Shown in pieces: positions 1 through 6,962 of a stretch of 11,492 nt of DNA. Origin of the DNA: an uncultured Eubacteriales bacterium (GTDB taxonomy: Bacteria; Bacillota; Clostridia; Lachnospirales; Lachnospiraceae); the NCBI GenBank assembly GCA_949297565.1, contig CASFUI010000213.1:1-11492 (forward strand), read 5' to 3'. Position numbers and translations under genes: made by a program. Each line of letters opens with the position of its first letter. The stretch's first letter is position 1. The notes under the pieces were generated by a model that made no database searches, had not been told where the DNA came from, and saw only the letters and a list, made by a program, of their open reading frames with translations.

Positions 1-899
1 ATAACTTTCAGTCCGCGCCTGTGAATTTCCTCAACAAGCTTTGCAAAAAAATCATTGCTCGCCTCAAGGTTACGGCGGTTAGTCACCCTGTCAATATATC
101 TTGTGGCATGAGTATTATCATGGTCTCCCTCTGCCAGCACTTCCCCCTCGTCTGAGACAATCATAGCGATATGAGGGTCGATATAGTCATAATCCTGAAT
201 ATCATACTTATGATTAGTGGGAGATACAAAAAGCGGATTAAAATAAATAACATCAACGCCAAGCTGTTCAAGATAGTCAAGCTTATTCCAGACTCCCTGC
301 AAATCGCCTCCGTAAAATTCACGGACACCCATTGCCTCCGGATATTTGCTCCATTCCTTGACTTCTGCTACATGCTCTCCTATATAATTGTACTCGTCAT
401 CCAATACATTATTTTCAGGCTTCCCGCTGCAGAATCTGTCTACAAAAATCTGGTACATAACCGCGCCCTTTGCCCATTTGGGAACCTTAAAGCCGGATAT
501 AATCTGAAAATTATAATACGGATTCAAATCTCTCGCAGCTCCGATTTGATTGTAATAGCAGCAGGCTCCGTGAGCCGTCTCGACCTTAAAATAATAAGAC
601 ATCGGCTCACCGCCGACCTGCACAGACGCCTCATAATAGTCAAAAGCTTCATCTGAATCCACTCTGTTCATACGGTATTCTTTATTGTCAGCATATAAAA
701 ACGCGCTGTCAACATTAAACTTTCCTGTTCTTAAACGTAAACGTACTGTATCGCCGGGCTCACACTCGGAAGGTATACGGTAATCCTCTGTCCCGTCAGA
801 AAACAAAGCCCTCATCTTTAAAACCGGGCGTGTATTACACATATACATCAGTTTTTTTTCATTTGCCTCTAATTCTTCCGTTGACTTAACAAGCCTCAT
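1..899 (-). CDS. Glycoside hydrolase family 13 (alpha-amylase family) enzyme, N-terminal part
   Basis: The gene is open at the left edge: 299 N-terminal residues are visible and the catalytic centre lies outside. Residues 1 to about 135 form a beta-rich N-terminal domain of the kind found in neopullulanase/cyclomaltodextrinase-type GH13 enzymes. The (beta/alpha)8 barrel then begins with GAVMYQIFVDRF (145-156), followed by EFYGGDLQGV (195-203) and the conserved stretch DVIYFNPLF (216-224) leading to HKYDIQDYDYIDP (230-242). The last visible residues (RRGLKV) lead into the usual first catalytic-region strand. No signal peptide is visible, so it is probably cytoplasmic and acts on imported maltodextrins. 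The ATG at 897-899 follows an AAGGAG Shine-Dalgarno at 909-914 with 9 nt spacing. It lies beyond the ftsH terminator and has its own promoter-like sequence, so it is a separate unit. Family assignment is secure; substrate (alpha-glucosidase, neopullulanase or amylase) cannot be decided from this fragment. Confidence 0.9.
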   Translation of the reverse strand, partial: MRLVKSTEELEANEKKLMYMCNTRPVLKMRALFSDGTEDYRIPSECEPGDTVRLRLRTGKFNVDSAFLYADNKEYRMNRVDSDEAFDYYEASVQVGGEPMSYYFKVETAHGACCYYNQIGAARDLNPYYNFQIISGFKVPKWAKGAVMYQIFVDRFCSGKPENNVLDDEYNYIGEHVAEVKEWSKYPEAMGVREFYGGDLQGVWNKLDYLEQLGVDVIYFNPLFVSPTNHKYDIQDYDYIDPHIAMIVSDEGEVLAEGDHDNTHATRYIDRVTNRRNLEASNDFFAKLVEEIHRRGLKV

Positions 900-933
900 G
901 TTTAAGTACTCCTTACTATTAACGGTTATCATA

Positions 934-962
934 ATTCTATAACGAATTGAAATATAAAGCAA
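934..962 (-). promoter_or_regulatory. Putative sigma-A promoter of the GH13 gene
   Basis: On the minus strand TTGCTT (957-962) and TAGAAT (934-939) are 17 bp apart. They sit just after the ftsH-operon terminator and 35 bp before the GH13 start codon. The match is good but not perfect in AT-rich DNA. Confidence 0.5.
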
Positions 963-964
963 GT

Positions 965-996
965 AAAAAGGACAGCCGGGGTAGGCTGTCCTTTTT
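965..996 (-). terminator. Intrinsic terminator of the ftsH operon
   Basis: A perfect 13-bp stem (965-977 with 984-996) encloses a 6-nt loop. The stem base is five A-T pairs, so the minus-strand RNA ends in a GC-rich hairpin followed by UUUUU. It lies about 155 nt past the ftsH stop codon. The A/T tails on both sides make it potentially bidirectional, but no plus-strand gene reaches it. Confidence 0.85.
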
Positions 997-1153
997 GGAG
1001 AAGGTATTTCACTTATTATGGGGTGTAGCAAAAAATATAATGTATTGGGGGGTTTTTACATTAATTATATTAGCACGTCACACCAGTTAAGTGTTCATAA
1101 AATTATCTAAAATCGCATGAGTTTTTTGTGCATTTTTCACAATAAAATTTTTG
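997..1153. other. Gene-free 3' region of ftsH with an imperfect palindrome
   Basis: No credible coding sequence is seen here. Around 1035-1070 TAATGTA and TACATTA can pair around a loop containing a run of six G, with further partial A/T pairing outside. It would be transcribed as part of the ftsH 3' untranslated region. No known RNA family was recognised. Confidence 0.4.
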
Positions 1154-2998
1154 TTATTCTGATACAATCTCTTTTTCTTCCGTTTCGAAGAGCGCTTCAA
1201 ATTCTTGTCTCGTAATTTTTTCCTTTTCAAGAAGAAGCTGTGCGCAGCGCTCAAGAACACCCATATTCTCCGATATAATTTTCTTTGCTTTCGAGTAACA
1301 CTCGTCAATTATGTTCTTTACCTCTGCGTCAATCTGTCCCGCGATATTCTCACCGTACGGTCTTGTGTGCGCCAAATCTCTTCCGATAAACACCTCATCA
1401 TTATCATTGTCATAGTTGATCAGACCAAGCTTTGAGGAAAAGCCGTACTTTGTCACCATATCTCTGGCTGTCTGTGTCGCCTGCTTTATATCCTGTGAAG
1501 CTCCCGTTGTAATATCGTCAAAAATCAGCTCCTCAGCCACTCGTCCGCCCAGACTCACAATTATGTTCTGAAGCATTTTGCCTCTGGTGTTAAACATCTC
1601 ATCGCGCTCAGGAAGCGGCATCGTATATCCTGCTGCCCCCATTCCCGTCGGAATAATAGAAACTGTATGAACAGGGCCAACGTCAGGAAGCACATGGAAC
1701 AAAATAGCGTGTCCGGATTCGTGGTAAGCCGTAATCTTCTTTTCTTTTTCTGAAATAATCTTGCTTCTCTTTTCCACTCCAATTCCAACCTTGACAAACG
1801 CATAATTTACGTCCTCATTTGTGATAAACCTGCGCATATGCTTTGCGGCATTAATTGCAGCCTCATTGAGAAGATTTTCAAGATCCGCGCCTGTAAAGCC
1901 TGCCGTCGTCCTTGAAAGGCTGTCCAAATCAACATCGTCACCGAGCGGCTTCTTTGCGGCATGTACATTTAAAATAGCCAGTCGTCCCGCCACATCAGGT
2001 CTTCCGACTACCACCTTTCTGTCAAAACGGCCCGGTCTTAAAATAGCGGGGTCAAGAATATCAATTCTGTTTGTGGCAGCCATTACAATTATGCCCTCGT
2101 TTACGCCGAAACCGTCCATCTCGACAAGCATCTGGTTGAGCGTCTGCTCTCTCTCGTCATGTCCGCCTCCCATGCCGGTGCCCCTGCGTCTCGCAACGGC
2201 ATCAATCTCATCTATAAATACAATACACGGAGCATTTTTCTTAGCCTCCTCAAACAGGTCCCGGACTCTCGAAGCGCCTACTCCGACAAACATCTCAACG
2301 AAATCAGAGCCGGAAATGCTGAAAAACGGCACTCCCGCTTCCCCTGCAATCGCCTTAGCAAGAAGCGTTTTACCTGTTCCCGGAGGGCCTGTCAGAATAA
2401 CACCCTTAGGAATCCTTGCCCCTAAGTTCGTATATTTTACAGGACTCTTTAAGAAGTCAACTATCTCGGCAAGCTCCTCCTTCTCCTCATCAAGTCCCGC
2501 AACATCCTTAAATGTCACATGATTTTGGTCATTGGTCATAAGCTTTGCACGGCTTTTGCCGAAATTCATCATCTTGGCATTTCCGCCGCCGCCAGCCTGC
2601 CTTGTCGTCATAAACATTACCACGACTATTACAAGGATACATATTCCGAACGGAATAATAGTTGTCACCCATATACTCTGCCGCGAAACGTCGCGCAGCT
2701 CATAGGCAACCCCTCTGTCTCTCAAAAGATCCTGAACTTCATTGACGTCAGATACATTGAGAGACTTCTGCTCTCTGTTGTCGTCAAAAGAAACATACAG
2801 TATACCTGTCGGCACCTCTGAATTCTGCCGTATTACCACCTCCGAAACATTTCCCTCTTTCACATCACTGACAAACGCATCATACGAATAATTGCCGCTC
2901 CGCGAGCCGAGCTGTGACATAAGAAGATACAGTATTGCAATAACGGCTATCACAACAACATATATACCAAAGCCGCCGGTCTTTCCCTTATTGTTCAT
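1154..2998 (-). CDS. ftsH: ATP-dependent zinc metalloprotease FtsH
   Basis: This is a membrane-anchored AAA+ protease that degrades misfolded membrane proteins and short-lived regulators. With the start used here (614 aa) there is a transmembrane helix at about 8-28, an extracytoplasmic segment to about 110, and a second helix at about 112-131 followed by a glycine-rich linker. The AAA module has Walker A GPPGTGKT (204-211), Walker B IVFIDEID (259-266) and the second region of homology ending GRFDR (323-327). The protease domain has HESGH (426-430) as the HEXXH zinc site and Asp503 (in GASQD) as the expected third ligand. The usual Ala is Ser in HESGH, which should not affect metal binding. 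The ATG at 2996-2998 is chosen because GGAGG (3004-3008) lies 5 nt upstream; a second in-frame ATG at 3008-3010 overlaps that Shine-Dalgarno. It follows hpt by 26 nt and is the last gene of the operon. Confidence 0.97.
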   Translation of the reverse strand: MNNKGKTGGFGIYVVVIAVIAILYLLMSQLGSRSGNYSYDAFVSDVKEGNVSEVVIRQNSEVPTGILYVSFDDNREQKSLNVSDVNEVQDLLRDRGVAYELRDVSRQSIWVTTIIPFGICILVIVVVMFMTTRQAGGGGNAKMMNFGKSRAKLMTNDQNHVTFKDVAGLDEEKEELAEIVDFLKSPVKYTNLGARIPKGVILTGPPGTGKTLLAKAIAGEAGVPFFSISGSDFVEMFVGVGASRVRDLFEEAKKNAPCIVFIDEIDAVARRRGTGMGGGHDEREQTLNQMLVEMDGFGVNEGIIVMAATNRIDILDPAILRPGRFDRKVVVGRPDVAGRLAILNVHAAKKPLGDDVDLDSLSRTTAGFTGADLENLLNEAAINAAKHMRRFITNEDVNYAFVKVGIGVEKRSKIISEKEKKITAYHESGHAILFHVLPDVGPVHTVSIIPTGMGAAGYTMPLPERDEMFNTRGKMLQNIIVSLGGRVAEELIFDDITTGASQDIKQATQTARDMVTKYGFSSKLGLINYDNDNDEVFIGRDLAHTRPYGENIAGQIDAEVKNIIDECYSKAKKIISENMGVLERCAQLLLEKEKITRQEFEALFETEEKEIVSE

Positions 2999-3024
2999 TT
3001 TTTCCTCCATTCCATTTTACACAT

Positions 3025-3549
3025 TCAGATACTCAGCACTCCCACATACGGAAGATTCCTGTAATGCTGGTCGTAATCCAGCCCAAAGCCGACCACAAAT
3101 TTATCCGGAATATTAAACCCGTTATAATCGACATTAACCTCCACCTCTCTTCTGTCCGGCTTGTCAAGAAGAGTGCATACTTTAAGCGTCTTTGGATTTC
3201 TTGCTTTCAGCACGGGAATGAGCTTTGAAAGCGTATTGCCGGAATCTATAATATCCTCTACCAGAACAACATTCTGCCCCTCCAAAGGCTCATCCAGTTC
3301 CTTCTTTATGTTAATTGTGCCGCTCGACACAGTACCGCTGCCATAGCTTGAAACCTGAATAAAATCAAGCATCACAGGAACGGTTATTCTCTTTGCCAGC
3401 TCACATGTAAAAAATATACTTCCCTTAAGAATACAGATAAGCTTTACCGTCTCACCCTCAAAATCCGCACTGATCTGACCGGCCAGCTCGCGGATTCTTT
3501 TCATCAGCTCCTCCTCAGATATGAGAACACTGATTTCGTGCTTTGCCAT
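3025..3549 (-). CDS. hpt: Hypoxanthine (guanine) phosphoribosyltransferase
   Basis: This purine salvage enzyme makes IMP/GMP from hypoxanthine/guanine and PRPP in the cytoplasm. The 174-residue length is normal for bacterial enzymes. Visible motifs are LKGS (41-44, pyrophosphate loop), the PRPP-binding signature VVLVEDIIDSGNTL (94-107) with its two acidic residues, and FVVGFGLDYD (151-160) near the purine site. The ATG at 3547-3549 immediately follows the tilS TAA, with zero nucleotides between. Its Shine-Dalgarno AGGAGG lies inside the last codons of tilS, which points to translational coupling. The tilS-hpt-ftsH order is the same as in Bacillus subtilis. Confidence 0.96.
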   Translation of the reverse strand: MAKHEISVLISEEELMKRIRELAGQISADFEGETVKLICILKGSIFFTCELAKRITVPVMLDFIQVSSYGSGTVSSGTINIKKELDEPLEGQNVVLVEDIIDSGNTLSKLIPVLKARNPKTLKVCTLLDKPDRREVEVNVDYNGFNIPDKFVVGFGLDYDQHYRNLPYVGVLSI

Positions 3550-5130
3550 TTAATCTTCCTCCTGAATATTTAAACGAACTCTGACTACCTTCTCAGTAGA
3601 TTTCTCTACCTGATAAGACTGCCCTCTGCGCACGCCGACTGCCCACAATATCTTCTGCCCCTGAGCCAGCAGCAACACCTGATTTCTCAAATCACGAGGA
3701 ATTTTTTTGTCTATCAGTTCGTTTTTTAATTTCTTTCTGCAGCCCTTTAATTTTGTTTTTGCGCTTTCCACTTGATTTCCGGCTGAGAGTCCTTCCATGC
3801 CGTCATCCGGCATACCCCCGCCGCCCGCGCATGAAATTTCAAGATAATCTCCGGGCATTTTAAAACGCAGATGAATATTGTTTTTCATTTTATCATAATC
3901 GAAAAATTTAGTATAGTCATTACCTGTAAAATTACAGTAAACATTTTCGAGTATTTCAAAAGTTATATCTTTTAACAAACATATTCTGCCGCCAAAGTAT
4001 ATATCGCGGTCAACCTTAACGCAGACGCTGCTATCCGACAGTTCTATCTGTATGTCAAAAAAGGTGATGTCCGAGTTCTTCTTTATCATAAAAAAAAGCT
4101 CGTCATACACCTTCTGCACAGTTATATTCCACGGAAGCTGTATACGCTTTCCCGTCTGCCCCAGAGCCAGCCCGAGCACAGCGTCAATATGACACCGATA
4201 TATGTTTTTATGCGTTCCGGCGCATCTGAAAAGTATATTGCGCACAACGCGCTCCTTCAGAACATCCTCTTCCATGACAAACTCTGACAGATGTCTTATG
4301 ACGCAGCTTTCAGGCTGAGCGCTCATACCATTACCTACTGTCGTACATTCAGTAAAACTTACATAGCGCCGCGCCGCCCTTTCAGCTTCATTATCTATAT
4401 ACGCCGAAAGCTTTCTCATATCTTCCGCGGTATTGCATAAAACCTCCGAAATGTTAGGATTAAATTCATTTCGCAAAAGAGGGATAAGCACATTTCTGAT
4501 TCTGTTTCTCGTATAGCTGTCATCAGAATTAGTCGCGTCAACCATAAACGGCTGCCCCCTGTCCGCCAGGAACGACTCAATTTCACTCCTCGAGACACAC
4601 AGCAGAGGACGGATAATATCGCCGCTCACAGGCTCCATTCCCGCAAGTCCCTGCAATCCGGCGCCTCTTATAAGATGCATAAGAAGTGTTTCCGCCTGGT
4701 CGTCCATATGATGCGCCACCGCGATAAAAACACCGCCGACAGCAGCCGCGCCGTCATTAATCTCACCGGAAAGGTAGGACGATGTTTCACGAAAAATCCT
4801 GTACCGCTCCCGTCTTCCCGTTTCCTCCTCGCTCATTCCGTTTTCCCTTGCAAGCGCCGGTACATCGATATGATGCGGGATAAATTCCACTCCAAGCTCC
4901 TCTGAGAGCCGCCTTGAAAACTCCTCGTCGCGCGCCGCCTCATCGCCTCTTATACCGTGGTTTACATGCACAGCCGCAAGACGAATTTCAGGCTTAAATC
5001 TGCATATTATGTTTTTTAGTACCAAAATAAGACACACGGAATCCGCTCCTCCGGACAAGCCGGCTACGATACCGCGCGTGCCGTTAAACATTCCTGTTTT
5101 TTTCATGTAATTATATACTTTATCAATCAT
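3550..5130 (-). CDS. tilS: tRNA(Ile)-lysidine synthase TilS
   Basis: TilS attaches lysine to C34 of the tRNA-Ile with anticodon CAU so that it reads AUA codons; the family is essential. The protein is 526 aa, slightly long for the family. The N-terminal PP-loop SGGADS is at 26-31, followed by HVNHGIRGDEA (55-65), HHMDDQAETLLMHLIRG (140-156) and DATNSD...RNRIR (198-212). The C-terminal lysidine synthetase domain runs from about 420 to 505 (LKNELIDKKIPRDLRNQ at 468-484). A Gly/Ser-rich insertion of about 25 residues (434-459) interrupts the start of that domain. The ATG at 5128-5130 gives the N-terminus expected for the family, yet no Shine-Dalgarno precedes it. A perfect promoter instead places transcription start at that ATG, so the mRNA is probably leaderless. 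The stop codon touches the hpt start codon. Confidence 0.95.
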   Translation of the reverse strand: MIDKVYNYMKKTGMFNGTRGIVAGLSGGADSVCLILVLKNIICRFKPEIRLAAVHVNHGIRGDEAARDEEFSRRLSEELGVEFIPHHIDVPALARENGMSEEETGRRERYRIFRETSSYLSGEINDGAAAVGGVFIAVAHHMDDQAETLLMHLIRGAGLQGLAGMEPVSGDIIRPLLCVSRSEIESFLADRGQPFMVDATNSDDSYTRNRIRNVLIPLLRNEFNPNISEVLCNTAEDMRKLSAYIDNEAERAARRYVSFTECTTVGNGMSAQPESCVIRHLSEFVMEEDVLKERVVRNILFRCAGTHKNIYRCHIDAVLGLALGQTGKRIQLPWNITVQKVYDELFFMIKKNSDITFFDIQIELSDSSVCVKVDRDIYFGGRICLLKDITFEILENVYCNFTGNDYTKFFDYDKMKNNIHLRFKMPGDYLEISCAGGGGMPDDGMEGLSAGNQVESAKTKLKGCRKKLKNELIDKKIPRDLRNQVLLLAQGQKILWAVGVRRGQSYQVEKSTEKVVRVRLNIQEED

Positions 5131-5136
5131 ATTCTG

Positions 5137-5165
5137 ATTATATTATCATTTGTCGTAAGTGTCAA
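5137..5165 (-). promoter_or_regulatory. Consensus sigma-A promoter for tilS-hpt-ftsH
   Basis: On the minus strand TTGACA (5160-5165) and TATAAT (5137-5142) are separated by exactly 17 bp, a full match to the vegetative consensus. The -35 and spacer lie in the last codons of spoIIE. Counting from the -10, position +1 falls on 5130, the A of the tilS ATG. This would let the housekeeping genes be expressed independently of spoIIE. Confidence 0.85.
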
Positions 5166-6273
5166 ACAGCCCCAGAACAAGCACTGTCATATCGTCAGAC
5201 GGCTTGTCCCCGTTATACTTGAGAGACTTTCTCATTATCTCTTCCGCCATGGCATCAGGCTTTCTGACCGCAATTTCATTTATAATCTCGGCAAAAACCT
5301 CCTCCTTCTCCACGCCCGGAATGTTGTCCAGCAGACCGTCGCTGACCATAACCACATAATCTCCGTGATACAGTTTCTTTGTCACACAGTCATAGTCAAC
5401 CTTCTCCAGCACACCCAGCGGAAGAGTTGTCGACTTTATAACCTCAACCATTGTATCGCGCTTTATAAATGTGGCGGCAGCCCCCATTTTAATACATGAC
5501 AGCATCCCGGACTGACAGTCAATAACACTCATGTCCATTGTCACAGGATTGACTGTTCTCGCTCCGCCGGCAATATACGCGGCGTTAATCAAATCCAGCG
5601 CGGCATGCTCCTCAAATCCCGCGTCAATGCAGTTTTCCATAAGCTCTATAACCATTCTGCTCTCTACAAACGCTCTCTTGCCGCTTCCCATTCCGTCAGC
5701 TATCGCGGCAGTAGCCTTTCCGCAGTCTAGCCTTGAAATAAGAAAATTATCCCCGTTAAAACGGCTGCATCCCTTTCCTCGGCGCGCCACTCCCGTGAGC
5801 ATCCTGAATCTGCTCTCCTGCACAAATATATACTGATGAAAATCCTCATGTATAGTTGTCCTGTTTGAGCCCGGAACATAATAATCACAGCCAAACACCT
5901 CCGAGAGAATAGGAAGTATTTTTTTTACGGAAACACAGCCATGCCCAACCGTTCTTGCCTGGAGCGCCAGCTCCGTCATGCCTCTCCTGCTTTTTATGGT
6001 TGAGACATTCTTAATCCTCACACCCGCAAGAAAGCATTTGCGGAACAGCTCCTTTGCCACATCCTTCTCCACCTCCTCAGAGTACAGATGCATTGTCACA
6101 CACTCTTCCAGGACATCGGCAACCAAAAGAAGCTGTTTAGATATTCCCGGCTCGCTCACAGTCAGCTCAGTCACATTCTCGTACGCCTCTCCGAGACGCC
6201 TGAAAGTCTTCGCCGTTTCCTCCAGCTTATTAAACGAATATGTAGTTACATAATCCCGAACATTCTCACTCAT
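5146..6273 (-). CDS. spoIIE: SpoIIE-family PP2C serine phosphatase, short form without membrane domain
   Basis: In sporulating Firmicutes SpoIIE dephosphorylates SpoIIAA in the forespore and so releases sigma-F. The last ~220 residues are the PP2C/SpoIIE phosphatase: NGDNF (173-177), DGMGSG (193-198, metal ligand Asp), SDG (311-313) and DDMTVLVLG (360-368). Residues 1 to about 150 resemble the cytoplasmic region that precedes the phosphatase in SpoIIE. The B. subtilis protein has about 827 residues and begins with some ten membrane helices; here there are 375 residues and no hydrophobic helix. Upstream DNA holds only a promoter and terminators, so the membrane part is absent rather than frameshifted nearby. 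The ATG at 6271-6273 has GGAGG (6279-6283) 5 nt upstream; an in-frame ORF reaches 6306 but lacks that signal. The location between divIC and tilS is the canonical spoIIE locus, which supports the name over a generic PP2C. Confidence 0.85.
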   Translation of the reverse strand: MSENVRDYVTTYSFNKLEETAKTFRRLGEAYENVTELTVSEPGISKQLLLVADVLEECVTMHLYSEEVEKDVAKELFRKCFLAGVRIKNVSTIKSRRGMTELALQARTVGHGCVSVKKILPILSEVFGCDYYVPGSNRTTIHEDFHQYIFVQESRFRMLTGVARRGKGCSRFNGDNFLISRLDCGKATAAIADGMGSGKRAFVESRMVIELMENCIDAGFEEHAALDLINAAYIAGGARTVNPVTMDMSVIDCQSGMLSCIKMGAAATFIKRDTMVEVIKSTTLPLGVLEKVDYDCVTKKLYHGDYVVMVSDGLLDNIPGVEKEEVFAEIINEIAVRKPDAMAEEIMRKSLKYNGDKPSDDMTVLVLGLFDTYDK

Positions 6274-6394
6274 ACAAACCTCCATTTCTGTGCTGTCAAA
6301 ACGCACTCCCTGACGCTCACAGTCGTTTCAGACCGTTCACGCTTTTGCTGCTGCCGGCAACTGACAAATCAGCCAACTTCCGAACTAACTATTT

Positions 6395-6427
6395 ATTATA
6401 ATCACGAGGCTTGTCTTGTTTTGTCAT
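6395..6427 (-). promoter_or_regulatory. Putative Spo0A-activated sigma-A promoter of spoIIE
   Basis: On the minus strand ATGACA (6422-6427) and a perfect TATAAT (6395-6400) are 21 bp apart. No -35 match exists at 17 bp. Unusually long 21-22-bp spacing is a known hallmark of the B. subtilis spoIIE and spoIIG promoters, which need Spo0A~P. Predicted start near 6388 gives a leader of about 115 nt. Confidence 0.6.
6411..6425 (+). promoter_or_regulatory. Tandem 0A-box-like TTGTC repeats
   Basis: TTGTC occurs at 6411-6415 and again at 6421-6425, exactly 10 bp apart, and overlaps the -35 element of the spoIIE promoter. The core matches the TGTC half of the 0A box (TGTCGAA), but the GAA half does not match in either copy. 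The boxes are reversed relative to transcription, and a 10-bp period is what tandem Spo0A binding uses. Function is inferred. Confidence 0.4.
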
Positions 6428-6436
6428 ATTGTGAAA

Positions 6437-6469
6437 AAATATAAAAAAGAGTTCGCTTGCGAACTCTTT
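6437..6469 (-). terminator. Intrinsic terminator upstream of the spoIIE promoter
   Basis: An 11-bp stem (6446-6456 with 6459-6469) has GAGTTCGC paired with GCGAACTC. On the minus strand it runs into UUUUUU and further U-rich sequence to about 6434. It would stop transcription coming from the yabP-yabQ-divIC side before spoIIE. Confidence 0.8.
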
Positions 6470-6470
6470 C

Positions 6471-6515
6471 GCGAGGCGCGGATTCGTAAGAATAATTACC
6501 TTTCCGCGCCTCTGC
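6471..6515. repeat. GC-rich hairpin in the divIC-spoIIE gap
   Basis: GAGGCGCGGA (6473-6482) pairs perfectly with TCCGCGCCTC (6503-6512), and two more pairs form outside past a one-base bulge. The loop itself can form a small GTAA/TTAC stem (6486-6489 with 6496-6499). There is no U tract, so it is not a standard terminator. Function is unknown. Confidence 0.5.
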
Positions 6516-6529
6516 GATCCTGCGGAGCA

Positions 6530-6575
6530 TTTTTATTCTATAGGAAGTTCAAAGAACTTTCCTATAGAATAAAAA
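6530..6575. repeat. Near-perfect 46-bp palindrome
   Basis: ATTCTATAGGAAGTTC (6535-6550) pairs with 6554-6570 around an AAA loop with one bulged T. Five T (6530-6534) and five A (6571-6575) extend the stem to about 21 bp. It could act as a bidirectional terminator or as a copy of an intergenic repeat family. Copy number in the genome cannot be seen from here. Confidence 0.6.
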
Positions 6576-6632
6576 AGAGTCCCCTTTTACGAAAATATTC
6601 CGACTCAGCAAAATATTTCCGACAGGACTCTT
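6571..6632 (-). terminator. Terminator-like hairpin just after divIC, with an internal direct repeat
   Basis: AAGAGTCC (6575-6582) pairs perfectly with GGACTCTT (6625-6632), and the minus-strand RNA continues with a U run at 6576-6571. It begins 4 nt after the divIC stop codon. The 42-nt AT-rich loop holds a direct repeat, AAAATATTCCGAC (6592-6604) and AAAATATTTCCGAC (6610-6623). The long loop makes it less certain than the hairpin at 6446-6469. Confidence 0.5.
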
Positions 6633-6635
6633 CTG

Positions 6636-6962
6636 TCAATCCTCTGGCTTTATTAGAATTTCGTCCGGATAAAGCAGTCCGAACTTGTCCTTTGCCATTT
6701 CTTCTACAAATTTTTTTGTCTGTACGTACTTCTCATATTCCTCAAGCTCGCTTTTGCGCTCCTGCTGTTCTTTTATCTGCTGTTCAAGCTGTGTCTTCTG
6801 TGACTCGTACTCATTGTTTTTTTTAACCAGCGTCTGTTTGCCGTTCCACATGGCAACACCCAACAAAACCACCAGAACAACCGCCGTTATAAGCCCGGCA
6901 ATGCCTGAACGCTTCTGGCGTTTCAAACGCTGCTGTTTTTCCCATCTGGATTCAAACTGCAT
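6636..6962 (-). CDS. divIC: Septum formation initiator DivIC/FtsB family
   Basis: This small bitopic membrane protein joins the division septum with FtsL and DivIB. The 108 residues show the family plan: a short basic cytoplasmic tail (1-19), one transmembrane helix (about 20-39), a Gln/Glu/Lys-rich coiled coil (about 43-80), and the conserved end FVEEMAKDKFGLLYPDEILI (85-104). The ATG at 6960-6962 is preceded by AGAGG with a 7-nt A-rich spacer. A longer reading from a TTG at 6992 would lengthen the overlap with yabQ and has no Shine-Dalgarno. The chosen start already overlaps the yabQ end by 40 nt, which suggests coupling. As a vegetative division gene it should not depend on the sporulation promoter of yabP; a sigma-A-like promoter lies within yabQ. 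Confidence 0.93.
   Translation of the reverse strand: MQFESRWEKQQRLKRQKRSGIAGLITAVVLVVLLGVAMWNGKQTLVKKNNEYESQKTQLEQQIKEQQERKSELEEYEKYVQTKKFVEEMAKDKFGLLYPDEILIKPED

Noticed and set aside
171..656. Plus-strand open frame of 161 codons
   Set aside because: It is antisense to the clear GH13 reading on the minus strand and resembles no protein family.
1087..1308. Minus-strand Lys/Arg-rich frame at the end of ftsH
   Set aside because: It mostly overlaps ftsH in another frame, has no clear ribosome-binding site and no recognisable domain.
1821..2522. Plus-strand open frame of 233 codons within ftsH
   Set aside because: It is the antisense of the conserved AAA domain of FtsH, with a Ser/Pro-rich composition typical of a shadow frame.
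6300..6640. tRNA genes upstream of spoIIE, as in B. subtilis
   Set aside because: I looked for a GGTTCGAATCC-type T-arm and a cloverleaf on both strands and found none.
6416..6826. Plus-strand frame across the hairpin cluster
   Set aside because: It runs through several hairpins and antisense to divIC, with no promoter or Shine-Dalgarno.
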